Source: Apium graveolens | Lineage: Eukaryota > Streptophyta > Magnoliopsida > Apiales > Apiaceae | Direction of reading: 5' to 3' | DNA: 64,000 bases | Assembly: GCF_009905375.1 (NCBI RefSeq) | Contig: NC_133650.1 | Location: 290,148,423-290,212,422 of the forward strand | Shown here: piece by piece, positions 45,361 to 56,384 of the stretch | Position numbering within the stretch: the stretch's first letter is position 1 | How the letters are laid out: each line of letters starts with the position of its first letter | Position numbers and translations under genes: made by a program | Notes under the pieces: generated by a model | Seen by the model: only the letters and a program-made list of their open reading frames with translations | Told to the model about the DNA's origin: nothing | Database searches by the model: none

Positions 45361-48300
45361 TTATATAAGTACGGGCTCTTTTGTAATTGATGTTTTTGTT
45401 TCTACTGTAAAGTGACATGCAGAGCCAAACTGCTTGCTGATTACTAACGTCATTGTATTATCTATGACTTATAATTGTTTGTCTTGAATAATTTCACAGC
45501 TGATACTGACAATCCAGATATATGAGATTGTGCATACATATACTGGCGCTTTCTTTCAAATGAACCTGATTCCTGAGGTATCACAATTTTTGCTCCGGCC
45601 CTAGAAAAAAGGAAACGCTGAACCTTAATATTGCTGCAATGTTCTAGTGGTTGAGTTGCTTCCTTACTTTGTTATAAGCAAGTTGGATGATTGTGTTGTA
45701 ATAGTTCTTGAAATTCCTTATAATTATAACTCAATACTATTTAGCTCATTTGTTATCGAGCTTTTTTAAATATAATTGTCTATAAAATAATCTCATTCTT
45801 GATCCTGTTAACGCAGTTTCATTGTATTGTTGTGCAAAACCTTCTCATTAAGTAGCCATACGATATATAAACTACGCACATCATATATAAGGGGATGACA
45901 GTACGTCCGACGTGAGTCATATTGTGAACTTTGAGATCTAATATCATATTAAGTAATCAATTTAAAAGGTGTTACGGTTACGGGGAGGGTGCTCGGGATC
46001 AATCAAAACAAGTGGTCCAACTCCAACTGCATCTTATATTAATACCATAACAGAAGTTGATTGCAAAATTGTAACAGCGCACTAAGATGCAACCTAAAAG
46101 TTACCTTAAACAGAACAAATGGATTATATATGATCTATTGGAAGTACAATCTGCACAGCAAGACATTCACAATGATGTCACATTATTTAGTTTGGTCCCC
46201 GAACATTATTCAATTCGGTACTCTCCAAGTTATATTCTTGGTTCCACCCCTGCTTCGATCCTTGTGTCTTGATTGATTCCTAGAGGATTTTGATTTTTTA
46301 GAGCACCGGTAGTACTGGTACCGTATTTGTTGTTAAGAGTTTTACTGAGCTAATATTGTACCAGTAGCCTGATTGGAAACAGCAGAGCAAACAGCATAGA
46401 CTAGAGAGCCTTTTTACACTATATCTCTAGAAGCAGGTGCTCTGATAAGCTTCATGTGAAATCTGAAGATACATACTACAAGTTAAAATATTGGCTTTTG
46501 GCTTGTATTCATATGAACATATCCAAACACAATATATATACTAGATACATGTAGTAACAAGTTATTAGCAGACTTGGCAGTTAAAAATATGTTCCATTTT
46601 ATTGATTCTGTATGTATGTGAGTAAGTTTGAGTCCCTACCATGTGAACTCCTAGCTTAGCCTACTTGCTTCCCATTCACTTTCTTCATGATTCCACATTT
46701 GCCTCAGTTTGTAGTATGTGGGCAGAAACCCAGCTCAATATCATCTTTTTCTTTTAAACAAAATAGTTGGGGTAGTAATAGTTATGTATAATATGAAGCC
46801 CGTGATCAAGTTTTGACAAGCCCGCATATGCATAATCGGTGCATTTGCTGCCCGTGACATATAAACCGCCGTATTAACTGTTGATACTTTCCTCTTTATG
46901 TTTTCATATAGGTGTCATATTGCTGCTACATCTCTCTTTTAAATGTAATCTTACATAAGCTAGTCAAAGTCCACATTTTTTTTACACATGCATGAGTTTC
47001 TGGCTAGGATAGTGTTTAATTAAAGTATATGTTGTTAAACATCGTATAGGTGTAGTTATTTGTAGTTTATCGTGCCGTGTTTACTTGGGTGACAAATATA
47101 TGCCATACACATGAAAAAATTTGATGGTAAGGCAAGCTTAAGGTTCTTTTCGATAATGAGCTGTCTGATTTGTGAATGTGAATCAAGTTGCATACGAGAA
47201 TGGTGGTCCGCGTTCATGCTACAGCTCCTATATTTGGACGTGCCATTCGCGATCAGTATTTTGTATTCTCACTTATTACAATAACATGTTTTAAAAATGG
47301 AAATTCTGGAAAAATATTAATGAAGGTCTTTTTTATTTATAATCTGGCGTGTGGGCTTAAGCACATCTGAACTAATTATCAAGAAAACTCCTATATAAAA
47401 TATCACTTTCGTGATTTCTGCTTAAATCCGTGTATTTATCTTCAAGTCTCGAAAATTTCAATCTTCACCGATTGAGCTATCGATTAAGAAAAAATCTATA
47501 TTATAAACGTGCAAGGTGTATGTTTTTATATTCGATTCCTTTGGTTTTGGCCAAGCCAATTATTTCGCATATATTTTTGAGGTAGCAATTTTTATCTGGT
47601 TCATTGAGTTTTGTTGCACTGACTGTTCGATCTTTAATTGAAGACGATATACTCTTAATAAAATTTATATAGATCTAGGAATCCTATATGGTCCTGTTTG
47701 GTAAATCTATTAAATCACCAATAATAATTGTTTTTCTGTTGAACAACACATGTATAATATGAATGGTCCAGTTTGATGTAACAACTAAAATTTTATCATT
47801 ATACATCACATTTAAAAGCAAAATCACATATTATACATGGACCAATATATAATGCAATATCTAGGAGATCAAATTAAAATATATCCTTTTGAAGAACTCA
47901 TTCAAAATTAGCACCAATATTATGAAAGCAGTCACTTGAATATCTGACCAGGAAGGGTAAATGCCTAATTATTTTCCTTTCATCAACATTTTGGGACTCC
48001 AGAGTTACAATCATCATGTTCAACTAGTTTACACGTACCTTAACTAATTTTGGAGAGATTTACCACATCATCCTCCACCATAACCTCTATTTAAATTTAT
48101 GCATCCACCTAAAATCATATTTAGGAACTTAGAAAATTGAGATAATAATCTCCTAAAATTTCGGTCTCAATTTCAGATGAGATAGGCGGGTTGGGTTTTG
48201 TATTTCTTTTCTTGCTATACTTTCGATAACTTCAACAAAATCTGATTTTTGTTGCACTATTCAAATCTCAATAAAAATATAGCCATTACGGCAGCACCTG

Positions 48301-48574
48301 AGAGTAAAAGAAACAGTATAGTAGCGTTTAAAACACCCCAAATAACTTAATTTGGTGTGATATAATTTTTAGAAATACGTATATATTTATACCAGAGGTG
48401 ATCCATTTCAAAGGAACATTTTCGTATACAAGTAATGGAACGGATATAATGTAAATCACACAATATCCTATCATTGTATTATTACATGTAACTATGTAAC
48501 TGTAAGAAACCAGCATATAAACTTTTTATCTATTTCATTTACAAGACTTGTGGTCCATATATAGCCAGGGAATT
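45361..48574. other. Intergenic 3.2 kb, no gene recognised
   Basis: Ordinary AT-rich sequence. The short frames at 46061-46276 and 47188-47370 have no recognisable content, and I see no transposon ends. It forms the 3' flank of the GLOX gene, which is on the minus strand. Confidence 0.55.
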
Positions 48575-50203
48575 TTACTGAATTTGGACCCAGGTAGCTT
48601 CGCTAGGAATGTCCTGATGAACCACAAATATCATATAATATCCAGATGGTGCTAGATTCCCCGAATCGGGTGTCGTAACCCGTATTTGATAATTCGATCG
48701 ACCTACTATTGTCGCGTTCCCGCTTCCAAGCACTAACAACCTTTGGTTCATAGAAAATGAGTGTGTGGTAAAAGATGGTGCAACCATTGTTACCGTGACC
48801 AAATCTCTGTTCACTCTACCAGGAACCGTAAAACGAATCGGTATTTGTTGTCCATACCCGATTTTCGTCTGACTAACAGGTGAAATGATAGTTGGACGTA
48901 AATTATCTGAACCAGGATCCGAATACGCAGGCGAAAATGATTCCAAGCTCAGTTCTGTAGGAAACAGCACTCCGGTAAAATTATAATAAATATGAGGATT
49001 GCTTCCTCCAACTAAAACACGACCATCACTTAGCAGAACTGCTGTTGAGTGGTACATTCTGGGGATGGTACTTGGGTTCTGCGTCTCGAATCTCGACCCT
49101 ACTGGACCGTCCGGTTTGTATAAAACCGGACTCAAAACAGGGTCCCGACCCACCTCCCATCCTGCAGTACCTTTTGAACAACCATTAATGATTAATACAT
49201 TACCATTAGGAAGCAACACCATGTCACTCATGACCCGGGCCATTGGCATTTTTTCCATGGCCCATTGCGGTTTCGGCTCGGTAATTTTTATTCTTCCACA
49301 AGTATCCAATGCTGGTAGAAAATTGCCATTCTCTGCACTGATGTATCCGCCTTTTGGTGCTCCACCACAAACTAAAACTTGAGCTTCAGTTTTATTTCCT
49401 TGTAAATTTTTTAGAGGTAGAAGAACAGCAGAGCCGGAGCTCGGATAATTCCGAGGATCACCACCTGGAATTTCCGGATAGGTCCTTACCACCACATTCT
49501 TGGCATAATTAAATAGTATGGATTTATTATTTGCAAAAATAAATAAATTTCCGTCAACATTTAGGAAAACAAACGGGTACAAATTATTTTCAATTCTCGG
49601 ATCATTAGTTTGCACTAAAAGTGGCAAGCTATATGATTTAGTACCCCCGGTTTTTGGATAAAACTCGTAATTAAACTGGCGACGGCCCCCAATTATAATT
49701 TGACGGCCGTCAGGTAAAATATGATTTGTAGCATACCATCTTCTTTGAGTTAATCCAAACTTGATTTCTTCCCAATCACATGTATCATCATTGCATGGCC
49801 TGAAAGTTCGTACAACATGATCTCCATCATTATATCCACCTGTCTGGACCAATCTACCGTCGGCCATGGCAGCTCCAGAAGAACACCAGACATCAGTGAG
49901 TACCATTAATGGACGTACTACGTTCTTCTTGATATCGTATTCCACTGAATGCGCAGTGCAGTCAGTAGTCAGAGCGGTGTCGTTTGGGTCGATTCGACAC
50001 TTGTTATTAGGCAGTGAAATGTTGGATTTTCCGAAATCAGTACGGTCGAACATGACGACACGGTTGGTGTTTAGGAGCTGCATGTGCATGGCTGAGATGC
50101 CAACGCTCGATAGTAGAAGGTCCCACTTGCCACCGGTGACGGCGGAAGCAGGGTGGAGTGAGACGGTGGTGAATAGGAGGAGTAGGAATAGTAGTTGCCA
50201 CAT
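48575..50203 (-). CDS. Aldehyde oxidase GLOX-like (galactose oxidase / glyoxal oxidase family), intact
   Basis: An intronless frame of 542 residues, start ATG at 50203. Residues 1-21 form a signal peptide (MWQLLFLLLLF...HPASA), so the product is secreted. A Glyoxal_oxid_N-type kelch propeller spans roughly 40-430 and the C-terminal DUF1929/GO-like Ig domain roughly 437-541. All residues of a copper-radical active site are present: Cys107 (VWCSSG) to crosslink with Tyr157 (RRWYATN), axial Tyr384 and His385 (PRMYHS), and His529 (FVVHQ). Six N-glycosylation sequons are visible, e.g. Asn61 and Asn408. The family oxidises aldehydes or primary alcohols to produce hydrogen peroxide in the wall; plant members act in pectin modification, anthers and defence. 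Substrate is not predictable here. Length is normal and no lesion is seen. Confidence 0.95.
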   Translation of the reverse strand: MWQLLFLLLLFTTVSLHPASAVTGGKWDLLLSSVGISAMHMQLLNTNRVVMFDRTDFGKSNISLPNNKCRIDPNDTALTTDCTAHSVEYDIKKNVVRPLMVLTDVWCSSGAAMADGRLVQTGGYNDGDHVVRTFRPCNDDTCDWEEIKFGLTQRRWYATNHILPDGRQIIIGGRRQFNYEFYPKTGGTKSYSLPLLVQTNDPRIENNLYPFVFLNVDGNLFIFANNKSILFNYAKNVVVRTYPEIPGGDPRNYPSSGSAVLLPLKNLQGNKTEAQVLVCGGAPKGGYISAENGNFLPALDTCGRIKITEPKPQWAMEKMPMARVMSDMVLLPNGNVLIINGCSKGTAGWEVGRDPVLSPVLYKPDGPVGSRFETQNPSTIPRMYHSTAVLLSDGRVLVGGSNPHIYYNFTGVLFPTELSLESFSPAYSDPGSDNLRPTIISPVSQTKIGYGQQIPIRFTVPGRVNRDLVTVTMVAPSFTTHSFSMNQRLLVLGSGNATIVGRSNYQIRVTTPDSGNLAPSGYYMIFVVHQDIPSEATWVQIQ

Positions 50204-50314
50204 GACTGATGGAAAGAATAAGAGGCGGTGGAGCGAGCTAAACTAAAGAATATAATGAGGGATGGATTGGTGTTTGTCTTGTAATGGCTTGTGAGTTTTG
50301 GTTGGGTTTGTGAG

Positions 50315-50320
50315 TTTATA
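50315..50320 (-). promoter_or_regulatory. TATA box of the GLOX-like gene
   Basis: The minus strand reads TTTTTTATAAACTCAC about 112-117 bp upstream of the ATG, a good plant TATA with room for a 5' UTR of about 80 nt. Confidence 0.6.
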
Positions 50321-50329
50321 AAAAAGGGA

Positions 50330-51903
50330 TAAGTGTGGGGGCAGTGAGTGACTTTGTTGTAGGTGCTTTAAATAGTTTTTTTGAATGCAACCAAAATGTT
50401 CAAAAACATTGGATCAACAAGATATGGCACTACACGCAATGAACCGCGTTGGAACTCAGACCATTTTGAGTGTTTTTAAGTTGTGTAGTACACTTATTAC
50501 TGTGTTATTCAGGGGTGGTCTCGCCGAAGACTAAGACTCCTGAACCTCTACCTCAGATGTAACCTGACAATATTACCATTTACCAATATAGACATTTAGA
50601 TACAGATGATATTACCCAGCCTGGAGGCTTAATAACGAGCTTGTTCGACTCAACTCATGAAACAAGTCGAATTCGGGTAAAAATGTATCCTTAATTTATG
50701 ATTAAACCCAACTCGAATTACGCTTAACTCGAAATTCGGCCCTGAATACCAGCAAACAAGCATTCACAGTCACATACGTAGTAGTTATGTCTTCTGATGT
50801 GGCATATTGGTTAACTAGCTAGTTGCTTTGGTGCCAAGTTATGAACAATCAAACATAGTTATATATAACTCAACATTAATCTAACATATTTTACCATAAA
50901 AATATAGTACTACCAGTTAATTATATTGAGTTATAAATAACTATAGTTGCTTTGAAATCGAACAATGTCATTGTAATACATGTGAATTTACTAAATAAAT
51001 AAACAAATTGTAATGATTGATAAGATGGGATTCATGTATTAATTTATTAAAATTAAAAATAGTTTTGAAAATAAATATGCAAGATGATACAAAAGAGTGC
51101 GCTTTAACTTTATTATTAATCGTCAATTATAGTAATCCCTTGGATTTGTAAAACTCATCTCTTTTGAATTTGAGTTCCAACTTCAATCAAATACATGATA
51201 GGAGTACAAAGCAAATTCATGATGGAGTTCAATTAAGACCACCAACAACGCCATTTATAGTTGATGGAAATCCAGCAGAAAACAACATAAGTTGGTTTGT
51301 AATAATTTAGGAAACCAGTAAATACATATAGCAAGGCCAGTTCATTGATATACTTTTTCACTTATGTGGTCATTTCTATTTTAATACCGTCACCATAATT
51401 TGTGATATTACGTAGTAGAAGATCGGCGAGCCATCACTTTCTGTCTGCCCATTATAATTTTGAACGAAACTTCAGATTAATTCCAATGTCAAAATTTTCT
51501 GATTAAATTAAGAGTATTAGTGCTAGGTAAACCCAATCCTTCTTAACTAGAATTTTAGAATCTTTCTAAGTAAGATAACCTGATATATAATATGTTATGA
51601 TTTACGAGCCATAATTATCGAATTTTTTTACCAAATATATATCTTTACGTATCAGCATTTAGGAACCGGAACCAAAACTGTGCAGGGACTCTAGACTTTC
51701 TCTTTAGTCTATACACGAGTTTGTACGCAACCCACTATTTTTAGGATAATATCGGTGGAGATACCTATTTTTTTTTTTTTTTTTGCTAAATAGTGGAGAT
51801 ACCTATTTAAATATAATAATGCGTTTTTCTCTGGTTCCCCTACATTAATAAGTTGCATGATTCTTTAACTTGTTCATCTAAGATTCTAAGTCATTTCTTT
51901 GCC
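50330..51903. other. Upstream intergenic region of GLOX, no gene recognised
   Basis: AT-rich. A CAAGTCGAATTCGGG/CCCAACTCGAATTACGC stretch near 50640-50735 may be an old transposon end. The only clear structure is the 16-bp duplication listed at 51755-51808. Confidence 0.5.
51755..51808 (-). repeat. 16-bp direct repeat flanking a 22-bp poly(T)-ended insert
   Basis: GTGGAGATACCTATTT occurs at 51755-51770 and 51793-51808. Between them are 14 T residues and GCTAAATA. On the minus strand this reads as 8 bases followed by a poly(A) tail between target duplications. Confidence 0.8.
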
Positions 51904-52219
51904 TGTTTGGGACCAAAATATAAGTTTGTTTATTAATTTATAAATCCGTAATTACTTATCGATGAGGGTTTGTCGACCCAACTTATAAGTCAGATTTTCA
52001 ATTTATAAGCTGATAAGTTAAATATTAATAATGACATACTTTTCTCAATTTATTTTGATTTTTTGCCTTTTTATTAATTTATGTTTTAAAAAATATATAT
52101 TTTTTTAAAATGTTAATCTAATCTAAAATTCACGAAATAAGATAATTATATTTAAAAATTATATATTTTATTTTATTTTAAAAAAAATTATGACTTATAA
52201 GTAAGAATTTCAAAACACA

Positions 52220-53210
52220 TCTATACTATATTATTATAAGCGAAACATAGTTTCGTTTGGTCGGTCGGTTAACACCTTTCTTAAAAGTATGTTAATACCT
52301 TCCAAAATAAAGTTTAAACAAATATAATTTAGTTAAAAAATTAAATCATGTATCTGATATAACTACAAACTCTATGAATTATTGTCCAACTTGATTTCTA
52401 ATCGCACTCAACTTCTTCCTTATCTCTTTTGTAAGAAAAACAAAAACCTTCCTTTTTTATAATTCAAATTATAATATAACAAAATAATTAATAAATCAAG
52501 AAAAAAAATAAACACACACTATTATAAAAAACAATATCAAATCATCTACATACACCATTACTATTCAAAACTCTCACTTTCCTATAATCTCTATCCTGCG
52601 CAGCGAAGTAGGGGGCATTTTAGATTTTTAACTATCTAAATTTTGAATCATTTAATATATAATACATACAAGATAATACGTAAATATTTTAAATTCATGA
52701 ATCTCAATAATATATAATTATTGTCTTTTATAAATTATTAAAAAATTAAATCATGTATCTAATATACCTACAAACTTTATGAATTATTATCCAACTTAAT
52801 TTATAGTCGCACTCAACTTCTTTCTTATCACTTTTGTAGGGAAATAAAAACCTTCCAAAATTAATTACTAAATCATTAATAAATCATGAAAAAATTTAGA
52901 AAACAAAATTACAAAAAAATAATACCAAATCATCCACGTACACTATTACTATTCAAGACTCCCACTTTCTTATAGGCTCTGCACCCGCGTAGCAAAACGA
53001 CCTATAAGTTATAGTAGGAGGACATTTTAAGATTGTAACTATATAAATTTTAAATTATTCAATAATATAATATATACAAAATAATAGATAAATATTTTAA
53101 TTTCATTGATCTCAATAATATGTAATTACCGCCTGTTATAAAATATATTTATAAAATAATAAAATTATAAATGTATAATTAGTCCATGCATCGTACGGGT
53201 TATAGACTAG
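52220..53210 (+). mobile_element. Nonautonomous Helitron, 991 bp
   Basis: The 5' end TCTATACTATATTATTATAA and 3' end CGGGTTATAGACTAG followed by host T have the Helitron pattern: 5' TC, 3' CTRR, insertion between A and T, no terminal inverted repeat, no target duplication. An imperfect short hairpin (CCATGCATCGTACGGG) lies just before the 3' end. The interior is a tandem duplication of about 400 bp. No Rep/helicase coding is present. Confidence 0.82.
52335..53160 (+). repeat. Two diverged ~400-bp tandem copies inside the Helitron
   Basis: 52335-52740 and 52741-53160 share, in order, TTAAATCATGTATCT, TATGAATTATT, CGCACTCAACTTCTT, AAAACCTTCC and ATCTCAATAATAT blocks. Each copy also has a GC-richer GCGCAGC/GCGTAGC motif. 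Confidence 0.75.
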
Positions 53211-53441
53211 TATAACTTATAAGTGTTAATCTACTTATCACTTTGAAGTCACTTATACATTTTAAGTTATAAGTTAGTTATTTAAAGATTTTCCAAATCG
53301 GCACCTTGTTAATATGAGCTCTATCTTATTAATTTTATGCACATATTTATCATCAATATATGAATAATAGAAAGATAAAAATAAAAACTCAACTTGTACA
53401 CGTCACCAAAAAAGTGTGAACTTTTGACCCAGAATGATGGC

Positions 53442-54020
53442 GGGGTGTTTGGTTCATGTCGGGCAAACGGAATGTAATTGAGAAAGAGGAAGAAGGAGAA
53501 AGGAAATGAATGACCGAAATTGTTTTAGGTGTTTGGTTTAGATCGGAAACGGAATGAAAATTTACATAATTACATTTATTTTTGATTTTTTAATATTAAT
53601 TAATCTCAATATAATCAAATATATTTATATTATAACAATGTAATAAATTAGCATTATAATAAACAAACTTATTTAATTATTTAATAACACCATTAATTTT
53701 TTTACTATATTAACATATAAATTTATATCAAAATTATTTTTAATTTATAAAAACTAAATTATAAATCATTTTTAATTTTTAAAATTAATTTTGCATACTG
53801 ATCTTTTTTTGGGGTCTAAGATTTAAATTATAATTGAAATAAGAAAATAAAAGTGGGAAAGGGAGTTCAAATGCCTAGTGGGAGGTGAGAAATGGAGTTT
53901 GAGGAATTTGGGTAAACCTACTAAAAAATGGGAAAGTGAATGATTGTTTTTACTAAACAAACATCAACAAAGGAAATGAATCCATATCCCCTTATTGAAT
54001 ACCTCATACCAAACGCCCCC
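53442..54020. mobile_element. MITE with GGGGTGTTTGGTT-type ends
   Basis: The left end GGGGTGTTTGGTTCATG and inverted right end GGGGGCGTTTGGTATGAGG form imperfect terminal repeats. The interior is very AT-rich, with GGAAACGGAATG and GGAAATGAAT words near the ends. No target duplication is resolved. Confidence 0.55.
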
Positions 54021-54103
54021 TAAGTATATTGACACGAGGGCAACTCCAAGAGATTTCCTATTTGTTATCATAAGGGAACGAGGTTAAAAAATGTACTCCA
54101 ATA

Positions 54104-54326
54104 AGTCCGCAAGTGTTAACTCAGTTGTTTAAAGAGGGGATAACTATCATCTTGGTCACGGTTCAAATCCCATGGAAGGAGAATTTATGATTATGCCTCA
54201 TGAGCCAGAGCCTGTTGCTTAAATGCGGTTTACCTTGGTTCACGTGATTTGCAAGCTATTGCGTGAGCCCCTAGGGTTTACTTAGTGCGCACCCGAAGGA
54301 TAACGGCTGCAGTTTATCTAAGATAA
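54104..54326 (+). mobile_element. tRNA-derived SINE, 223 bp, with 18-bp target duplication
   Basis: It has Pol III internal promoter boxes: A-box-like TAACTCAGTTGTTT (54117-54130) and B box GGTTCAAATCC (54160-54170). A tRNA-unrelated body follows, with an A-rich 3' tail. It is flanked by AAAAAATGTACTCCAATA (54086-54103) and AAAAAATGTGCTCCAATA (54327-54344), 17 of 18 identical. It is a retroposon copied by a LINE reverse transcriptase, not a working tRNA gene. Confidence 0.88.
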
Positions 54327-54373
54327 AAAAAATGTGCTCCAATAGAATCCTAGTAAGTCCTTATTTGAAAGAA

Positions 54374-54732
54374 TGTTAAAAATAACAATTTTTTGGTGCA
54401 AATGGCTGAAAATACCCATTCTGAAAGTGGATGGCTTAAAATATCATTTTGGACACGCATTTGCCATTTGCGTATCCTGTTTTGTACTAGATACGCATTT
54501 GTCAAATGGGTATCCAATTTATTTTTTTTATTTTTTTTAGGATACGCATTTGACAAATGCGTATCTCAATGGTAATACCCAAAATACAAATGTGTATCTT
54601 GATACCCGATTCTCATATGCGTATTACACTTATCCAATTACAAAATGCGTAACCAAAACTGTATTTTCATCCATGTGTTTTGAAAATAGGTATTTTCAGC
54701 CATTGCACCACAAAAATGGGTATTTTTAAACA
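54374..54732. mobile_element. MITE with ~47-bp inverted ends and internal palindromes
   Basis: The left end TGTTAAAAATAACAATTTTT...GGTGCAAATGGCTGAAAATAC is matched by the inverted right end (TGTTTAAAAATACCCATTTT...GGTGCAATGGCTGAAAATAC). The interior repeats GATACGCATTTGNCAAATGNGTATC palindromes. It is noncoding. Confidence 0.8.
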
Positions 54733-54751
54733 TCACCCTCCTTATTTCACC

Positions 54752-55140
54752 AAGAGCATCTCCAACAGTTTCTTAGTTCATTCCTTAAATTTAATATAAA
54801 ATATTGAATCCTAGTAACTTAAGACATCAATAACTATTCTCACCTCCAACAACATTCCCTATATTCATTCATTATATAATATTTTATCATTAAAAAATAT
54901 CATTATTACAAAAAGTGAAAAAAGATAAAAGAAAGAAAAAGTGCTTCTTTCAAGAATATATTATAAAATAAAAGTTAGAAGAGGAGAGAGGTTAGCTAAT
55001 AATAATGAATTGGAAGAAGATCTTAATGGATCTTAGTGATTTAAAGAATCACTAGGATACTGTTGGATTATTTTTTTCCCAATATTCTTTATATTGTACT
55101 TTAGGACTCCAAATAGTTAAGTTCTTTGAGTTGCTCTAAG
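54752..55140. mobile_element. MITE with AAGAGCATCTCCAAC-type ends
   Basis: The left end AAGAGCATCTCCAACAG and the inverted right end CTTAGAGCAACTCAAAG are imperfect TIRs of a very common plant MITE type. A related fragment may follow to about 55412 (ACTCTATCAGAGTTGCTCTAAGG). Confidence 0.6.
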
Positions 55141-55730
55141 ATCCTTCTTCCATTACTTATAAATAATTAACATACCCTTTCTTCTTACCAAGTGTTAACT
55201 TTCATTTAATAATATAATATTAGAATACTTTCTTTCTCTCTCTGTTATGTAGTGTATGAAAAGGACATTTAATAATATAATATCAAATAAGGAACCAATA
55301 TAAGGAATATTGTTGGAACTCAAAGTCATTATCAATGTTTTAAATTACTAAAATCCAATATTTTATATTAAATATAAGTAATAAACTAGCACTCTATCAG
55401 AGTTGCTCTAAGGAATAAAGTTTCTTTAATTATGTCATTGTGACATAAATAAAATGTAATTTGGACGGAGTTGCAACAATTCTTACATGTCTTTTTTTGT
55501 TTGACATTCTTCTATTTAATCAGATTATTGATCTGGTTGCCTTTCTATACATATGTATGGCAAGTGATGAAAACATCAAGACTGTATCAACATATGTTTT
55601 ATCAATTATCAATAATATTATAAGATTAAAATTCAAGAATTCATGTCAGGTACATAGATGTTTAAATTTTTACTAACAACCCTCAGGTTCATCTTTAGAA
55701 GACTTATTCAAATTCATGATGTATTTTAAG
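55141..55730. other. Intergenic, AT-rich
   Basis: Contains the possible MITE relative noted above and a short frame (55461-55676) without recognisable content. The last nine bases are the left target duplicate of MULE 2. Confidence 0.5.
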
Positions 55731-56384
55731 GGGATAAATATCTGACTGATTGCGCTCAAATAACTCAATTTGATCATTGACTACAATTTTGACTCACCTT
55801 GATCACCGATCTAATTAAAATGTTCAAGATATGAAAATTCAATTAAAAACTTAGTCAAACTTAACGTAAAACGTTAAGTTTCCGTCAGAAGCTGAGTTGG
55901 CGTTGATGTGGCAACACATATCGCTGATTGGGCAACACATGTGTGAATCTCCAAGTTAAAAATAAAAAAAGGGAAAGTAGACAATTAGTCGGTGTCAAAA
56001 GTGGAGGTGAAGAAGCGGGAATAGAAAGAGGGGAAAAAATGAAACCCTAATCCCCTTTTTACTCTTCGAATCGATTGATTGCTTGCGTTTCTGGGCCGAT
56101 TGTGAAATATCGAAGAACAACTAACATCTTGCTATCATCAAAGCACTGTATAAGGTATGTATTGATATATATACACTTACGATTTCTGTGTAACATGCAT
56201 ATTGGGTTATGCTTATTTGACTAAATATTTAAGTTATTCAGTTGAACATCATCTTTTATTTGTTGTCTGCTTCGTTTGTTTATAATAGAAGTGTGTAATC
56301 GATGTTATATAATGTTGATTATGTAGGAATGTTTTCTAGGATTACTCTTTACTTACATCATCATGGGGTTTTTAAAGTTGAACC

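Larger units (their letters stand above)
51904..53299. mobile_element. TTATAAGT-rich MITE, copy C, split by a Helitron
   Basis: The left part (51904-52219) carries TGTTTGGGACC and the family core GCTGATAAGTTAAATATTAA. The right part (53211-53299) resumes with ATAACTTATAAGTG and ends with the inverted terminus (GATTTGGAAAATC on the minus strand). Together they resemble copies A and B in length and content. Confidence 0.65.

Noticed and set aside
49866..50246. Plus-strand ORFs opposite the GLOX gene (also 48999-49382)
   Set aside because: Antisense to a clearly coding frame with conserved catalytic residues; typical shadow frames.
54117..54190. tRNA gene
   Set aside because: A and B boxes are present, but no cloverleaf or anticodon arm is complete; the target duplicates and tail show a SINE.
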